Source of the DNA: CAYJAZ01 sp964369165
Lineage (GTDB): Bacteria > Desulfobacterota > Desulfovibrionia > Desulfovibrionales > Desulfovibrionaceae
DNA length: 64,000 nucleotides
Assembly: GCA_964369165.1 (NCBI GenBank)
Contig: CAYJFE010000001.1
Location: 1 to 64,000, forward strand
Direction of reading: 5' to 3'
The translations under genes and the position numbers were made by a program. How positions within the stretch are numbered: position 1 is the first letter of the stretch; each line of letters opens with the position of its first letter. The notes below the pieces were generated by a model. That model was not told the DNA's origin and ran no database searches. It saw nothing but the letters and a program-made list of their open reading frames with translations. This document shows, in pieces, positions 10,801 through 17,802 of this stretch.

Positions 10801-11837
10801 TAGTCTTTGGCGACAGCATTTTAGTAATTTTATCTCACATCTTACATTCTATTTTTGAAGACAATGTTTTTCGTGTAGCAGGCGATGAATTTGTGGTTCT
10901 TTTAAAAAACATCTTAGAATCAGAATTTGAAGAAAACATTTCTTTATTAAAAGAAAGATTATCTGAAGAAAAAGACTTCACAACATCAATGGGTTATACA
11001 TGGAATAAAAATTTTAAAAAGCCAAAAAATAATCTTCCTTCTTTAGAAAAAACCAAAGATTATAAAGATATTTTACTTGAAAACTTAGAAATGGAAATAG
11101 CCGCCGGTAAATATATCGTCTATATGCAGCCTCAAGTAAATCTTTTGTCTGGCGAAGTTGAAAGCGCAGAAGCTCTTGTAAGGCGCATTGGTGCAAATAA
11201 TGTACTGCAAGCCCCTTCTTTCTTTGTGCCCTTTTATGAAAAAGAAGGAATTATTTCAAAAATTGACGAATTTGTATTAAAAACTGTTTGCAAGACATTG
11301 AAATCATGGAAAGAACGCGGAATAGATGACTTGCCCACAATATCTGTCAATTGCTCAAGAATGACGGTTGCAACAAAAGGAATAGTTGAAAAATTTTCAA
11401 AAATCTGTGACCTATATGGTGTAAAACGCTCTAAAATTGTAATTGAAATAACAGAAACCATAAATGGAATAAGCGAGAGTGTTTTAACGCAAATCATCAA
11501 GAATTTTTCAGATGCAGGATTTTTGGTATCTCTCGATGATTTTGGCAGTGGCTTTTCAAATTTAAACTCTCTAGTAGTTTCAGATTTTGATGAAATAAAA
11601 ATTGACATGAAAATAGTTGATGGCATACACAAAGACAAAAAATGCAAAGCCTTAGCACAAGTCGCTATCACTCTTTGTGAAAACCTCAATCATCTCACTT
11701 CTGTTGCTGAAGGGGTTGAGGAAAAAGAGCAACACGATATACTTTGTGAAATGGGTTGCTCAATTGGGCAAGGTTTTTATTACGCAAAACCAATGCCTAT
11801 AGAAGACTTTTTCAATCACTATCTAAAACAGGTATAA
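7833..11837 (+). CDS. Cytoplasmic multi-sensor GGDEF/EAL protein with two GGDEF and duplicated GAF modules
   Basis: A 1334-residue protein without membrane helices. Visible order: PAS-like (20-140), PAS-like (150-285), canonical GGDEF (366-370) with an R-G-N-D inhibitory site five residues upstream, GAF-like (485-635), PAS-like with a cysteine group (C697, C708, C711), a second GAF-like module (780-930), a second GGDEF reading A-G-D-E-F (1016-1020), and EAL (A-E-A-L-V-R-R near 1112). The two GAF-like modules share Y-(D/N)-A-(E/D)-R-S-Y-I-F-E and are an internal duplication. The EAL key residues (S-V-N-C-S, E-I-T-E, D-D-F-G, A-E-G-V-E) are present. The first GGDEF should be an active cyclase and the EAL a phosphodiesterase; net output is unpredictable. 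The next gene starts 10 bp downstream. Confidence 0.88.
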   Translation: MSGKKTAIIEADSKVTAKNEVNSSVLLQSILDSAPYGINVWNKDMQNVLCNEHIMNMFSTTSAHEFLQRFFEFSPEFQPNGISSREMAKANLEKALSKGKHIFYWMHKSLNGENFPVEITLIKIDAIPDEEYVISYIKDLRSDFSIQKLKIDYDFYFVDQLPKSIFMSESSDLSNEWFFSIDLRTGNYHYYGYGKVIFDERYKKHILTEKQIFEYGFIHADDLETCKEIVENIKNGISKPYDIRFLDKENNYRYHRIICKLITDKSGKPTFVMGKGIDIHEQRVFQELSQKDLLTDCYNKISAQNIISEKLLAKPNAKHILFIMDIDNFKSINDNLGHYFGDGVLRDIAAGLKTAFRGNDTIARIGGDEFIIFVENLSDADIIADKAEKILEVYKKTFSGQYHDYSISGSVGIALYPQDATTYDELYQNADKALNQSKIEGKNRYTFYSPDLNLGTTRSITKIENANRIASSFFDYDLISSVFGILYEKNGSSDAINLALSYLCQKYNADRSYIFESLDGCKSYNNTFEFCKEGISSEIENLKDIPRETFVDLVDKAHNDIIYSNNLRETLEDDEAFEAMANQGILSFVHAQIKRDGEMTFFIGLDDCTKTRVWTEREINSLQYIGKLLSIILQGTHLREEINELAISNRNSADILDNSDSIVYVSDLDNYQLLYLNGVGKRAVGILSNEDMADKKCYAVLQGKTAPCDFCTNHLLNEESYYEWTYYNKILDKTYLLKDKLIKFNGKLARLEIATDVSKVTELEKTLKDTLADESFLMTCIKMLHSGNDPLSSTQSLLEEVAKYYDAERSYIFEISECGNYISNTYEATKIGCKAYIHTMQNLPLDSLSILLNKCEEHETFSLSITDPDLPKDSLEYELMASQGLNNIIMSAIRVEGKELTGFVGVDNSLQNKDKTSIIHSVSKFIATFLDETELITKLNKLSYYDILTGAKNRHSYTQALQDINIEIDSLGVLYIDVKGLSAINDSKGVVFGDSILVILSHILHSIFEDNVFRVAGDEFVVLLKNILESEFEENISLLKERLSEEKDFTTSMGYTWNKNFKKPKNNLPSLEKTKDYKDILLENLEMEIAAGKYIVYMQPQVNLLSGEVESAEALVRRIGANNVLQAPSFFVPFYEKEGIISKIDEFVLKTVCKTLKSWKERGIDDLPTISVNCSRMTVATKGIVEKFSKICDLYGVKRSKIVIEITETINGISESVLTQIIKNFSDAGFLVSLDDFGSGFSNLNSLVVSDFDEIKIDMKIVDGIHKDKKCKALAQVAITLCENLNHLTSVAEGVEEKEQHDILCEMGCSIGQGFYYAKPMPIEDFFNHYLKQV

Positions 11838-11847
11838 TGAAAGTAAA

Positions 11848-13731
11848 ATGCAAGAAAATATCACATTTTCCATGCAAGGAGTGAGCAAAAGTTTCACTCA
11901 AAAAGATAAACAATGTATTCAAGCTCTTGATTCACTGTCTTTTGACGTGCATAAAGGATCTTTAGTTGCCCTCGTCGGCCCTGACGGTGCAGGCAAAAGC
12001 ACTTGTTTACGTCTTATTATTGGCCTTCTTGAGGCTACAAATGGTAAGCTTTATTTTGAAAATAATGAATACAATTCTCACATTTTAGGGGAAATACAAG
12101 AAAAAATTGCTTATATGCCACAAAAATTTGGCCTCTACGAAGATTTAACTGTTCAGGAAAATTTAGATCTCTACGCTGATTTAAAGAATTATCCCAAAGA
12201 AAAGCGACAAAAAAGATACGACGAACTTCTAAAAATGTGTGCCATGGAGCCATTTACAGAAAGGTTAGCTGGCAAACTTTCAGGCGGTATGAAGCAAAAA
12301 TTAGGCCTTATCTGCACGCTGATTTCTCCCCCTACTCTACTTTTACTTGACGAGCCAACTGTAGGTGTTGATCCACTTTCAAGGCGAGAATTATGGGAAA
12401 TTATCGAAAAACAAACAAAATCTTCTGCTATGTCTGCCATTATCAGCACTTCCTATCTTGACGAAGCAGCAAAATGCGATGAAGTTATTATGCTTTTTGA
12501 GGGCAAAACACTTGCTAAAGGCAAGCCAAATGCTATCACACAAGAAAGTGCAGATATGTGCTATAAAGCAAAAATCAATAAAAATATTATCCCTCGTGAA
12601 TTACAATCTAAATTATTTCAGATAGATGGCATGATTGATGCTGTGCCGCAAGGTGACTTTGTTCGTTTTGTGCATGGCACTCTTTCCAAAGAAAGTCAGA
12701 ATCAATTAAACACACTATTAAAAGAGAGTGAAATTCAAAAAATCCCCCCTAGCCTTGAAGATTCTTTTATGCTTTTACTGCGTCGCGAAGTTGGAAAAAA
12801 CAAGAAAGAAAAACAAAAAGTAGAAGAAGAAAAACTTGTTGTTAATGCGCTAAGCCTTGAGCACAAAGAGGGCGATAGTATTATAATAACTGAAAATGTT
12901 TCGCGCTATTTTAATGATTTTATCGCTGTGGACAATGTGAGCTTTTCTGTAAAAAAAGGTGAAGTGTTTGGATTACTTGGACCTAATGGAGCAGGTAAAA
13001 CCACCACTTTTCGTATGCTTTGTGGATTATTGCCAGCAAGCAAAGGCTCTGTCTATGTCGCAGGAATAAATGTGGCGGGGACAAATACTGCCACACAAGA
13101 GCGTGATGCACAAAATAAAAAAGCCTCAGCAATGAAATCTGCTCGCGCAAAAGCCAGGCATCATCTTGGCTATGTGGCGCAGAAATTTTCCCTCTATGGC
13201 ACACTTTCGGCAAAGGAAAATCTTGAATTTTTCGCAGGTACTTATGGCCTCAATGGAAAAAGAAAAAAAGAAAGAATTGAAAAAATGATTGAAGAATTTT
13301 CATTGCAGAATTATTTGAAAATTCCTTCTCACTCCTTACCTGGTGGCTATAAGCAAAGGCTTGCTATGGCAGTTGGACTATTGCATGAGCCTTCGATTCT
13401 TTTTTTAGACGAAGCAACAAGTGGCGCAGACCCTATAGCTCGCCGTGAATTTTGGCAAAGAATTTCAACACTTGCGAAAAACAAAGTGACAATTGTTGTG
13501 ACAACACACTTTATGGAGGAAGCAGAATACTGCGACAGAGTGCTTATCCAAGACAGGGGGAAGATGCTCGCCCTAGGCACACCGCACGAAATTCGCTCCT
13601 TTGCTCTGCAAAACAGCTTACAAAGCATAAATTCTCCAAATAATCCTGAAGCAATAACTATGGAAGAGGCATTTATTGCCATTGTAGAAAATTCGCGCGA
13701 ACAGAATAATACTGAGAAAACGAATTTATGA
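11848..13731 (+). CDS. ABC transporter protein with two fused ATPase domains (YbhF-like)
   Basis: A 627-residue fusion of two ABC ATPases. Domain 1 has Walker A G-P-D-G-A-G-K-S-T (44-52), signature L-S-G-G-M-K-Q-K and Walker B L-L-L-L-D-E-P. Domain 2 has Walker A G-P-N-G-A-G-K-T-T (about 379-387), a variant signature L-P-G-G-Y-K-Q-R and Walker B I-L-F-L-D-E-A. A charged linker (about 310-340) separates them. This is the layout of YbhF, which energises ABC-2 drug exporters. Normally an HlyD-type adaptor and ABC-2 permeases sit alongside, but none is nearby here. It begins 10 bp after the GGDEF/EAL gene and ends in an ATGA overlap with the acetyltransferase, so it sits in an operon. Confidence 0.88.
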   Translation: MQENITFSMQGVSKSFTQKDKQCIQALDSLSFDVHKGSLVALVGPDGAGKSTCLRLIIGLLEATNGKLYFENNEYNSHILGEIQEKIAYMPQKFGLYEDLTVQENLDLYADLKNYPKEKRQKRYDELLKMCAMEPFTERLAGKLSGGMKQKLGLICTLISPPTLLLLDEPTVGVDPLSRRELWEIIEKQTKSSAMSAIISTSYLDEAAKCDEVIMLFEGKTLAKGKPNAITQESADMCYKAKINKNIIPRELQSKLFQIDGMIDAVPQGDFVRFVHGTLSKESQNQLNTLLKESEIQKIPPSLEDSFMLLLRREVGKNKKEKQKVEEEKLVVNALSLEHKEGDSIIITENVSRYFNDFIAVDNVSFSVKKGEVFGLLGPNGAGKTTTFRMLCGLLPASKGSVYVAGINVAGTNTATQERDAQNKKASAMKSARAKARHHLGYVAQKFSLYGTLSAKENLEFFAGTYGLNGKRKKERIEKMIEEFSLQNYLKIPSHSLPGGYKQRLAMAVGLLHEPSILFLDEATSGADPIARREFWQRISTLAKNKVTIVVTTHFMEEAEYCDRVLIQDRGKMLALGTPHEIRSFALQNSLQSINSPNNPEAITMEEAFIAIVENSREQNNTEKTNL

Positions 13732-14288
13732 AAATTATAAAAATTCAAGATGTTACTAGCCAAACATTTAAAAAATGCTTTGAAATTTATGAAGAAAGCT
13801 TCCCTATTTATGAGCGCAGAAATCTAGAAATTCAACTTCTGGCACAAAAACATGATGACTATCATTTTGAAGCTATACTCAATGATGAAGACTCAATTCT
13901 TGGTCTATTGCTGACTTGGCAAACTTCTGACTTTGTCTTTGTTGAGCATATTGCAATTTTAGAAAGTGCAAGAGGTCAAAATATAGGTTCGAAAGTGCTT
14001 GAAAAACTTAAAGAAAAAAGCTCTAAAGCTATTATATTAGAAATTGAACCGCCTATTGACGATATTTCATGCCGAAGAAAGGCATTTTATACTCGCCTTG
14101 GCTTTGAAGAAACCCCATACGCATATATGCACCCAGGTTATACTAAAGACAGCATAGCCCACGAATTGCAAATTTTATCCTTTCCAAAGATTGATGATGC
14201 GCTTTATAATACATTCCATAGCTATCTTAGAAAGACAATTATGTTTTATTCTGAAAAAAAGGATTGTGAATTTATAAAGTGTTATTAA
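13728..14288 (+). CDS. GNAT-family N-acetyltransferase
   Basis: A 186-residue protein with the GNAT acetyl-CoA-binding core: a central strand F-V-E-H-I-A-I followed by A-R-G-Q-N-I-G-S-K (the Q/R-x-x-G-x-G/A region), then a beta-strand I-I-L-E-I-E-P and C-R-R-K-A-F-Y-T-R-L-G-F. The substrate is unknown. The start overlaps the stop of the ABC gene by four bases (ATGA), implying translational coupling. Its 3' end overlaps the end of the convergent PH-domain gene by four bases, and no terminator separates them. Confidence 0.82.
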   Translation: MKIIKIQDVTSQTFKKCFEIYEESFPIYERRNLEIQLLAQKHDDYHFEAILNDEDSILGLLLTWQTSDFVFVEHIAILESARGQNIGSKVLEKLKEKSSKAIILEIEPPIDDISCRRKAFYTRLGFEETPYAYMHPGYTKDSIAHELQILSFPKIDDALYNTFHSYLRKTIMFYSEKKDCEFIKCY

Positions 14289-14665
14289 ACAAGCATCATA
14301 TAGGCTAAATGTTTTTTAAAATCTTCAGGCGCTTTGATATTTTTAATACGCAGGCTTTGATTTCCTGTACCCGTGATTGTGATATGCCCAAAATTGAAAA
14401 TTCTGCCCGCAATACTTTGATCAATATTGATACTTTCGATTTTCTTTATAGGATATTCCAAGACAGAACGGCGTATAATCCCTTTTTTTGCAATCACTCT
14501 ATAATTTGTCACCGCAACTTCTGAAAATCTTTGCCAATAATAGATAAAGGGCAAGAAAAGTCCTAAGGAAAGAAGTATATACCAAAAATTATCCCAAAGG
14601 GCATAATTGCCTTCATACACAATTTCTTCGCCTTCAAAGAGCACGCTTTCTATATATCTTGCCAT
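14285..14665 (-). CDS. Bacterial PH-domain membrane protein (DUF304-like)
   Basis: A 126-residue protein with a short N-terminal part (V-L-F-E-G-E-E-I-V-Y-E-G), one or two hydrophobic stretches (about 25-50) and a bPH2 domain (V-T-N-Y-R-V-I-A-K-K-G-I, then I-E-S-I-N-I-D-Q-S). Such small proteins are usually membrane-anchored, and their function is poorly defined. It begins 12 bp after the fructokinase stop, so it is the last gene of the sugar operon by position, although its role there is not evident. RBS AAGGAT precedes the ATG. Confidence 0.75.
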   Translation of the reverse strand: MARYIESVLFEGEEIVYEGNYALWDNFWYILLSLGLFLPFIYYWQRFSEVAVTNYRVIAKKGIIRRSVLEYPIKKIESINIDQSIAGRIFNFGHITITGTGNQSLRIKNIKAPEDFKKHLAYMMLV

Positions 14666-14676
14666 ACAAATATCCT

Positions 14677-15624
14677 TTATATTAATTTTAAAACATCTTC
14701 TTTTTCTGGAATAGAGGGAATGCCTCCAAATTTTTCAGTCGATAAAGATGCAGCAGTTGAGCCAAATTGTGCAATGGCTGTCAATTCTTTTTCTGTCAAT
14801 TCGTCAAATGCTAAGTTGTAATCAAGATAGATTGAAAAAGCAGAGCCCCCGCAAATGTCGCCAGCACCCGTAGTATCAACAGGTTTCACTTTTGGGCATT
14901 TTGCAATTCCTTTTGCATTCTTTGTCATGGCAATAGAGCCTTCAATGCCTAAAGTAAGCAAAACTAAAGAAACATTATATTCGTCTAAAATCTTTTGTGC
15001 GCCCTCTAAAGGTGTGCAATTCCATAAAAACTCCACTTCTTCATCGCTTATCTTCACAAAATCAGCCTGCTTCAAGCCCCATTTTATCTGCTCTTTAGCA
15101 TCTTCTAAATTATCCCAAAGAGGCTTGCGCAAATTAGGGTCAAAAGTAATCATCTTGCCCTTAGTCTTCGCGTATTCAATAGCCTTACGAGTAGCTGAAC
15201 GTGCTGGCTCAATAGGCAAATTCACAGTACCAAAATGCACAGCCTTTGTATTATCAATAATAGATAAGTCAACCTCTTCAAAAGTGAGTCTTGTATCTGC
15301 GCCGTGTTTGCGTGAAAAAGAGAAAGTGCGCTCGCCTTTATCGTCAAAAGTAACAAAGGCCAAAGTAGTGAAATAATCGGGATCTATCAAAACACCTTTT
15401 GTTTCTATATTGGCTTTATTCAAGCTAGCAATAAGAAGATGCCCAAAAGTATCGTCGCCAACCTTGCCTATAAAGGCGGTTTTCTTGCCATACTTTGTTA
15501 AAGCACCAAGGAAATTAGCAGGCGCACCACCAGGATTTGCTTGCATGGTAGGATAGCCATCACTATCTTTTTGAATTTCGGCAAAATCTATCAATAATTC
15601 GCCAACTGCAATAGAGTCATACAT
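14677..15624 (-). CDS. PfkB-family fructokinase
   Basis: A 315-residue sugar kinase, most likely converting fructose and ATP to fructose 6-phosphate. It has the PfkB N-terminal signature (N-P-G-G-A-P-A-N-F near residue 30 and G-K-V-G-D-D-T-F-G) and the C-terminal catalytic signature D-T-T-G-A-G-D-I-C-G-G, which holds the base aspartate and anion hole. Length is usual for fructokinases. It lies downstream of a ketol-isomerase that can make fructose or xylulose and of a sugar ABC transporter. The spacer to the upstream gene carries a repeat element and a duplicated piece of that gene's 3' end. Ribokinase-like alternatives cannot be excluded. Confidence 0.88.
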   Translation of the reverse strand: MYDSIAVGELLIDFAEIQKDSDGYPTMQANPGGAPANFLGALTKYGKKTAFIGKVGDDTFGHLLIASLNKANIETKGVLIDPDYFTTLAFVTFDDKGERTFSFSRKHGADTRLTFEEVDLSIIDNTKAVHFGTVNLPIEPARSATRKAIEYAKTKGKMITFDPNLRKPLWDNLEDAKEQIKWGLKQADFVKISDEEVEFLWNCTPLEGAQKILDEYNVSLVLLTLGIEGSIAMTKNAKGIAKCPKVKPVDTTGAGDICGGSAFSIYLDYNLAFDELTEKELTAIAQFGSTAASLSTEKFGGIPSIPEKEDVLKLI

Positions 15625-15644
15625 AGTGTTAACCTAATTAACCT

Positions 15645-15695
15645 TTCGCCTTTGGATATTCGTTACATAAGAGTCTGTAAGCTGGCTCATCTTCT
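15645..15695 (-). repeat. 51-bp direct repeat, distal copy (duplicated gene 3' end)
   Basis: These 51 bp are identical to 15802-15852, the 3' end of the isomerase gene. Read on the minus strand this copy encodes E-D-E-P-A-Y-R-L-L-C-N-E-Y-P-K-A-K, then G and a stop. It is a detached tail downstream of the real stop. The two copies are separated by 106 bp containing the hairpin element. Confidence 0.95.
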
Positions 15696-15801
15696 GCCTT
15701 ATTTAGAAAGATTTTGGTCTTCAACACAAAATCCTCACTCGCATTTTGTACGAAAAATGCTTCGTTCGCTAAAGATTTGTTCGCATTCGCTCTCATATTA
15801 C
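15696..15801 (-). repeat. Double-hairpin repeat element, copy A
   Basis: A 106-bp insert between the 51-bp direct repeats. Hairpin 1 is GATTTTG (15710-15716) / CAAAATC (15727-15733), with an inner 3-bp stem GTC/AAC (one pair is G:U only if read as minus-strand RNA) and a one-base bulge. Hairpin 2 is GCATTTT (15741-15747) / AAAATGC (15754-15760) with a 6-nt loop. The flank CGTTCGCTAAAGATTTGTTCGC is shared with copies B and C. On the minus strand it follows the isomerase stop and can be read as M-R-A-N-A-N-K-S-L-A-N. Confidence 0.88.
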
Positions 15802-16484
15802 TTCGCCTTTGGATATTCGTTACATAAGAGTCTGTAAGCTGGCTCATCTTCTTCAATGGCAGGGAAGCGGCCGATAGGTTCGTAGAAGCGATTGTCAGTA
15901 TTATCGTCATTGCATTGGCTCACTTCGCCAAGCAATACATTACCACTGCCCTCTTCCACAGAAAAATCGTGGTAAAGATAAGGTTGAATGGCTATACTTT
16001 CGCCAGGTGAAAGCTTTACTTGCGTGCCCGCAGGAACTACAAGCTCACGCCCGTCCATATAGACGTGAACATCGCTTTCTCTATCAAGATCTTCATTTTC
16101 TGTGGAATTATACACACGGATAAGAATATTGCCACCACCACGGTTGATTATATCTTCCATTTTATACCAATGAAAGTGCATAGGTGCGTACTGCCCTTCT
16201 TTCAAAAAAAGAAGTTTTTCAGCATAGGGTTTCGTGTATTTATCCTTCATATTCATATTGCCATTACGCAATGTGATAAGAGAAAAACCCATTTTTTCAA
16301 AATCGCCCATGCCATAGTCAGTTATATCCCAACCGAGCATATTATCACGAATTTCATCGTATTCATGCCCTTTGTCTTGCCAATCTTTTGGTGTGAAATG
16401 GCAAAAAGGAGGAAGCGAAAATCTGTATTCTTGTGTCATTGCTTCCAATTCTTTCAGTGCTTGATTGATGTGGCTGCGTTTCAT
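15798..16484 (-). CDS. D-lyxose/D-mannose ketol-isomerase
   Basis: A 228-residue cupin-type sugar isomerase. D-lyxose isomerases interconvert lyxose with xylulose and mannose with fructose, using a metal bound in the cupin. The metal-ligand region P-M-H-F-H-W-Y-K-M-E-D is visible near residue 100, with a second histidine in L-Y-H-D-F near 170. In an operon with a ChvE-type importer and a fructokinase, mannose to fructose is the natural reading. RBS AAGGAT precedes the ATG. The 3' end is odd: its last 17 codons are duplicated downstream beyond a repeat element, and the gene now stops at K (TAA) whereas the detached copy would read K-G-stop. Confidence 0.88.
   Translation of the reverse strand: MKRSHINQALKELEAMTQEYRFSLPPFCHFTPKDWQDKGHEYDEIRDNMLGWDITDYGMGDFEKMGFSLITLRNGNMNMKDKYTKPYAEKLLFLKEGQYAPMHFHWYKMEDIINRGGGNILIRVYNSTENEDLDRESDVHVYMDGRELVVPAGTQVKLSPGESIAIQPYLYHDFSVEEGSGNVLLGEVSQCNDDNTDNRFYEPIGRFPAIEEDEPAYRLLCNEYPKAK
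15802..15852 (-). repeat. 51-bp direct repeat, in-gene copy
   Basis: The last 51 bp before the stop region of the isomerase gene, identical base for base to 15645-15695. Confidence 0.95.
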
Positions 16485-16512
16485 TCTGTTTATCCTTGTA
16501 AAAAATATGGAA

Positions 16513-16551
16513 AATTGTCGGCAAAGCCTGTGAGATACTTTACCGACAATT
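16513..16551 (-). promoter_or_regulatory. Intercistronic hairpin after the sugar-binding protein gene
   Basis: A perfect 9-bp stem AATTGTCGG / CCGACAATT with an inner AAAG/CTTT pairing lies between the ChvE-like gene and the isomerase gene. On the minus strand it is followed by a T-rich stretch. Such hairpins commonly stabilise or partly terminate the message behind binding-protein genes, giving more binding protein than downstream enzymes. That role is inferred. Confidence 0.65.
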
Positions 16552-16594
16552 ATATTGGTGTGAACCGTGTTTTAAATATACTTAATAAAATACT

Positions 16595-17746
16595 TTATTT
16601 AAGTAATTCTAAGCGTGATGGATCATCAGCAAATACTTCTTGAATGTTTGCTTTTGTTACAGCAACAGGATCTAATTCGTAAAGATCTACTTCAATCACG
16701 CCATTGTTAGCTGTTGCAGTAGGACGAATTGGTGATTCTACACCTTGCTGCATATATTCAATAAGATCTACAGTCAAGCCAACAAGAAGATTTGTTGGTT
16801 TTGCAACTGTTGAATATTGTTTACCATTCCAGATCCATTCGATTGATTCATTTTCAGCATCAAGGCCAGATGTTACAGGAAGTGGTTGACCAGCAAATTC
16901 ACATGAAGTGATGATAGCACGAGCTATACCATCGTTTGGTGATAATGCGCCGTCGATTTCTTTATCTGAATAGAAACCTGACAAGATTGAATCCATACGA
17001 GCTTGAGCTTTTGAATTATCCCAGTCAGCTGTTGCAACTTGTGTGAATTCTGTTTGGCCTGAATTGATAATAAGATTGCCTTTGTCGATTTCAGGTTGTA
17101 AAACTGACATTGCGCCTTCAAAGAATAAAGGAGCATTTGGATCAGCAGGGCCACCAGCAAAAAGTTCGATATTATAAGGGCCTTCGCCTTTCACTTCTTT
17201 CAAGCCAGCTAAAAGTGCATTACCTTGAGCAACACCTGTTTTGAATGAACCGTATTGAACAACGCCGTCAACACTAGCTGTATTTTCAATCAAGCGGTCA
17301 TAACCAATAATTTCAATACCTTCAGCTTTTGCAGCATCTAAAACTGTGCCAAGTTGTGTGCCGTCAATTGGGCCAACAACAATAACTTCTGCGCCATTTT
17401 GAATCATAGATTCGATTTGTTGCTGTTGTTGAGGAACTTTATTGTCAGCAGCTTGAATGATAGGTTTAAATCCAGCTTTTTCAAGTTCTGCTTTAAACAT
17501 AACTTCTGCTTCTTTCCAGTTTTGTGTGCCAAGCCAAGGCAAGGATACACCAATAACTGCATCAGCAGCAAAGCCTTTTACTTCTGCTGGAGCTGGTGCT
17601 GGAGCTGGAGCTTCAGCTTTTTCTTCGGCAACAGGTGCTGGCGCTGGTGCTGACTTTGCTTCTTCTTTAGGAGCGCTATCACAAGCAGCTAATGCGAAAG
17701 TGAGCATGAGAGTAGCAAGAAGCATTGAGAGAGTTTTCAATTTCAT
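16595..17746 (-). CDS. chvE: ChvE-type sugar-binding lipoprotein of an ABC transporter
   Basis: A 383-residue periplasmic binding protein. The signal peptide ends in a lipobox L-A-A-C (Cys21), followed by a long Ala/Pro/Glu linker to about residue 57. The binding domain starts V-I-G-V-S-L-P and contains N-G-A-E-V-I-V-V-G-P-I-D and I-I-G-Y-D-R-L-I, typical of the multiple-monosaccharide (ChvE/MmsC) family rather than RbsB. It is preceded by a strong RBS (GGAGGA). It should capture aldoses such as mannose, glucose, xylose or arabinose and deliver them to the permease encoded upstream. Confidence 0.9.
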   Translation of the reverse strand: MKLKTLSMLLATLMLTFALAACDSAPKEEAKSAPAPAPVAEEKAEAPAPAPAPAEVKGFAADAVIGVSLPWLGTQNWKEAEVMFKAELEKAGFKPIIQAADNKVPQQQQQIESMIQNGAEVIVVGPIDGTQLGTVLDAAKAEGIEIIGYDRLIENTASVDGVVQYGSFKTGVAQGNALLAGLKEVKGEGPYNIELFAGGPADPNAPLFFEGAMSVLQPEIDKGNLIINSGQTEFTQVATADWDNSKAQARMDSILSGFYSDKEIDGALSPNDGIARAIITSCEFAGQPLPVTSGLDAENESIEWIWNGKQYSTVAKPTNLLVGLTVDLIEYMQQGVESPIRPTATANNGVIEVDLYELDPVAVTKANIQEVFADDPSRLELLK

Positions 17747-17802
17747 AAATATCCTCCGTTTAAAGTCTGTCGACTAAATTTTATATATGGACAAGTTTAA
17801 GA

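Noticed and set aside
11234..11689. Long antisense open frame within the EAL domain of the multi-sensor gene
   Set aside because: A shadow of the coding strand: no RBS, low-complexity Ser/Ile composition and full overlap with conserved EAL codons.
15696..15801. Element as a protein-coding insert (similar to Rickettsia palindromic elements read as peptide)
   Set aside because: Copies A and B can be read as a related peptide, but copy C has an in-frame stop and copy D a shifted frame. Conserved pairing explains the data better.
15638..15910. A 90-codon minus-strand open frame
   Set aside because: It only reads through both copies of the 51-bp repeat and the element between them. Its tail repeats the end of the isomerase protein and it has no RBS.
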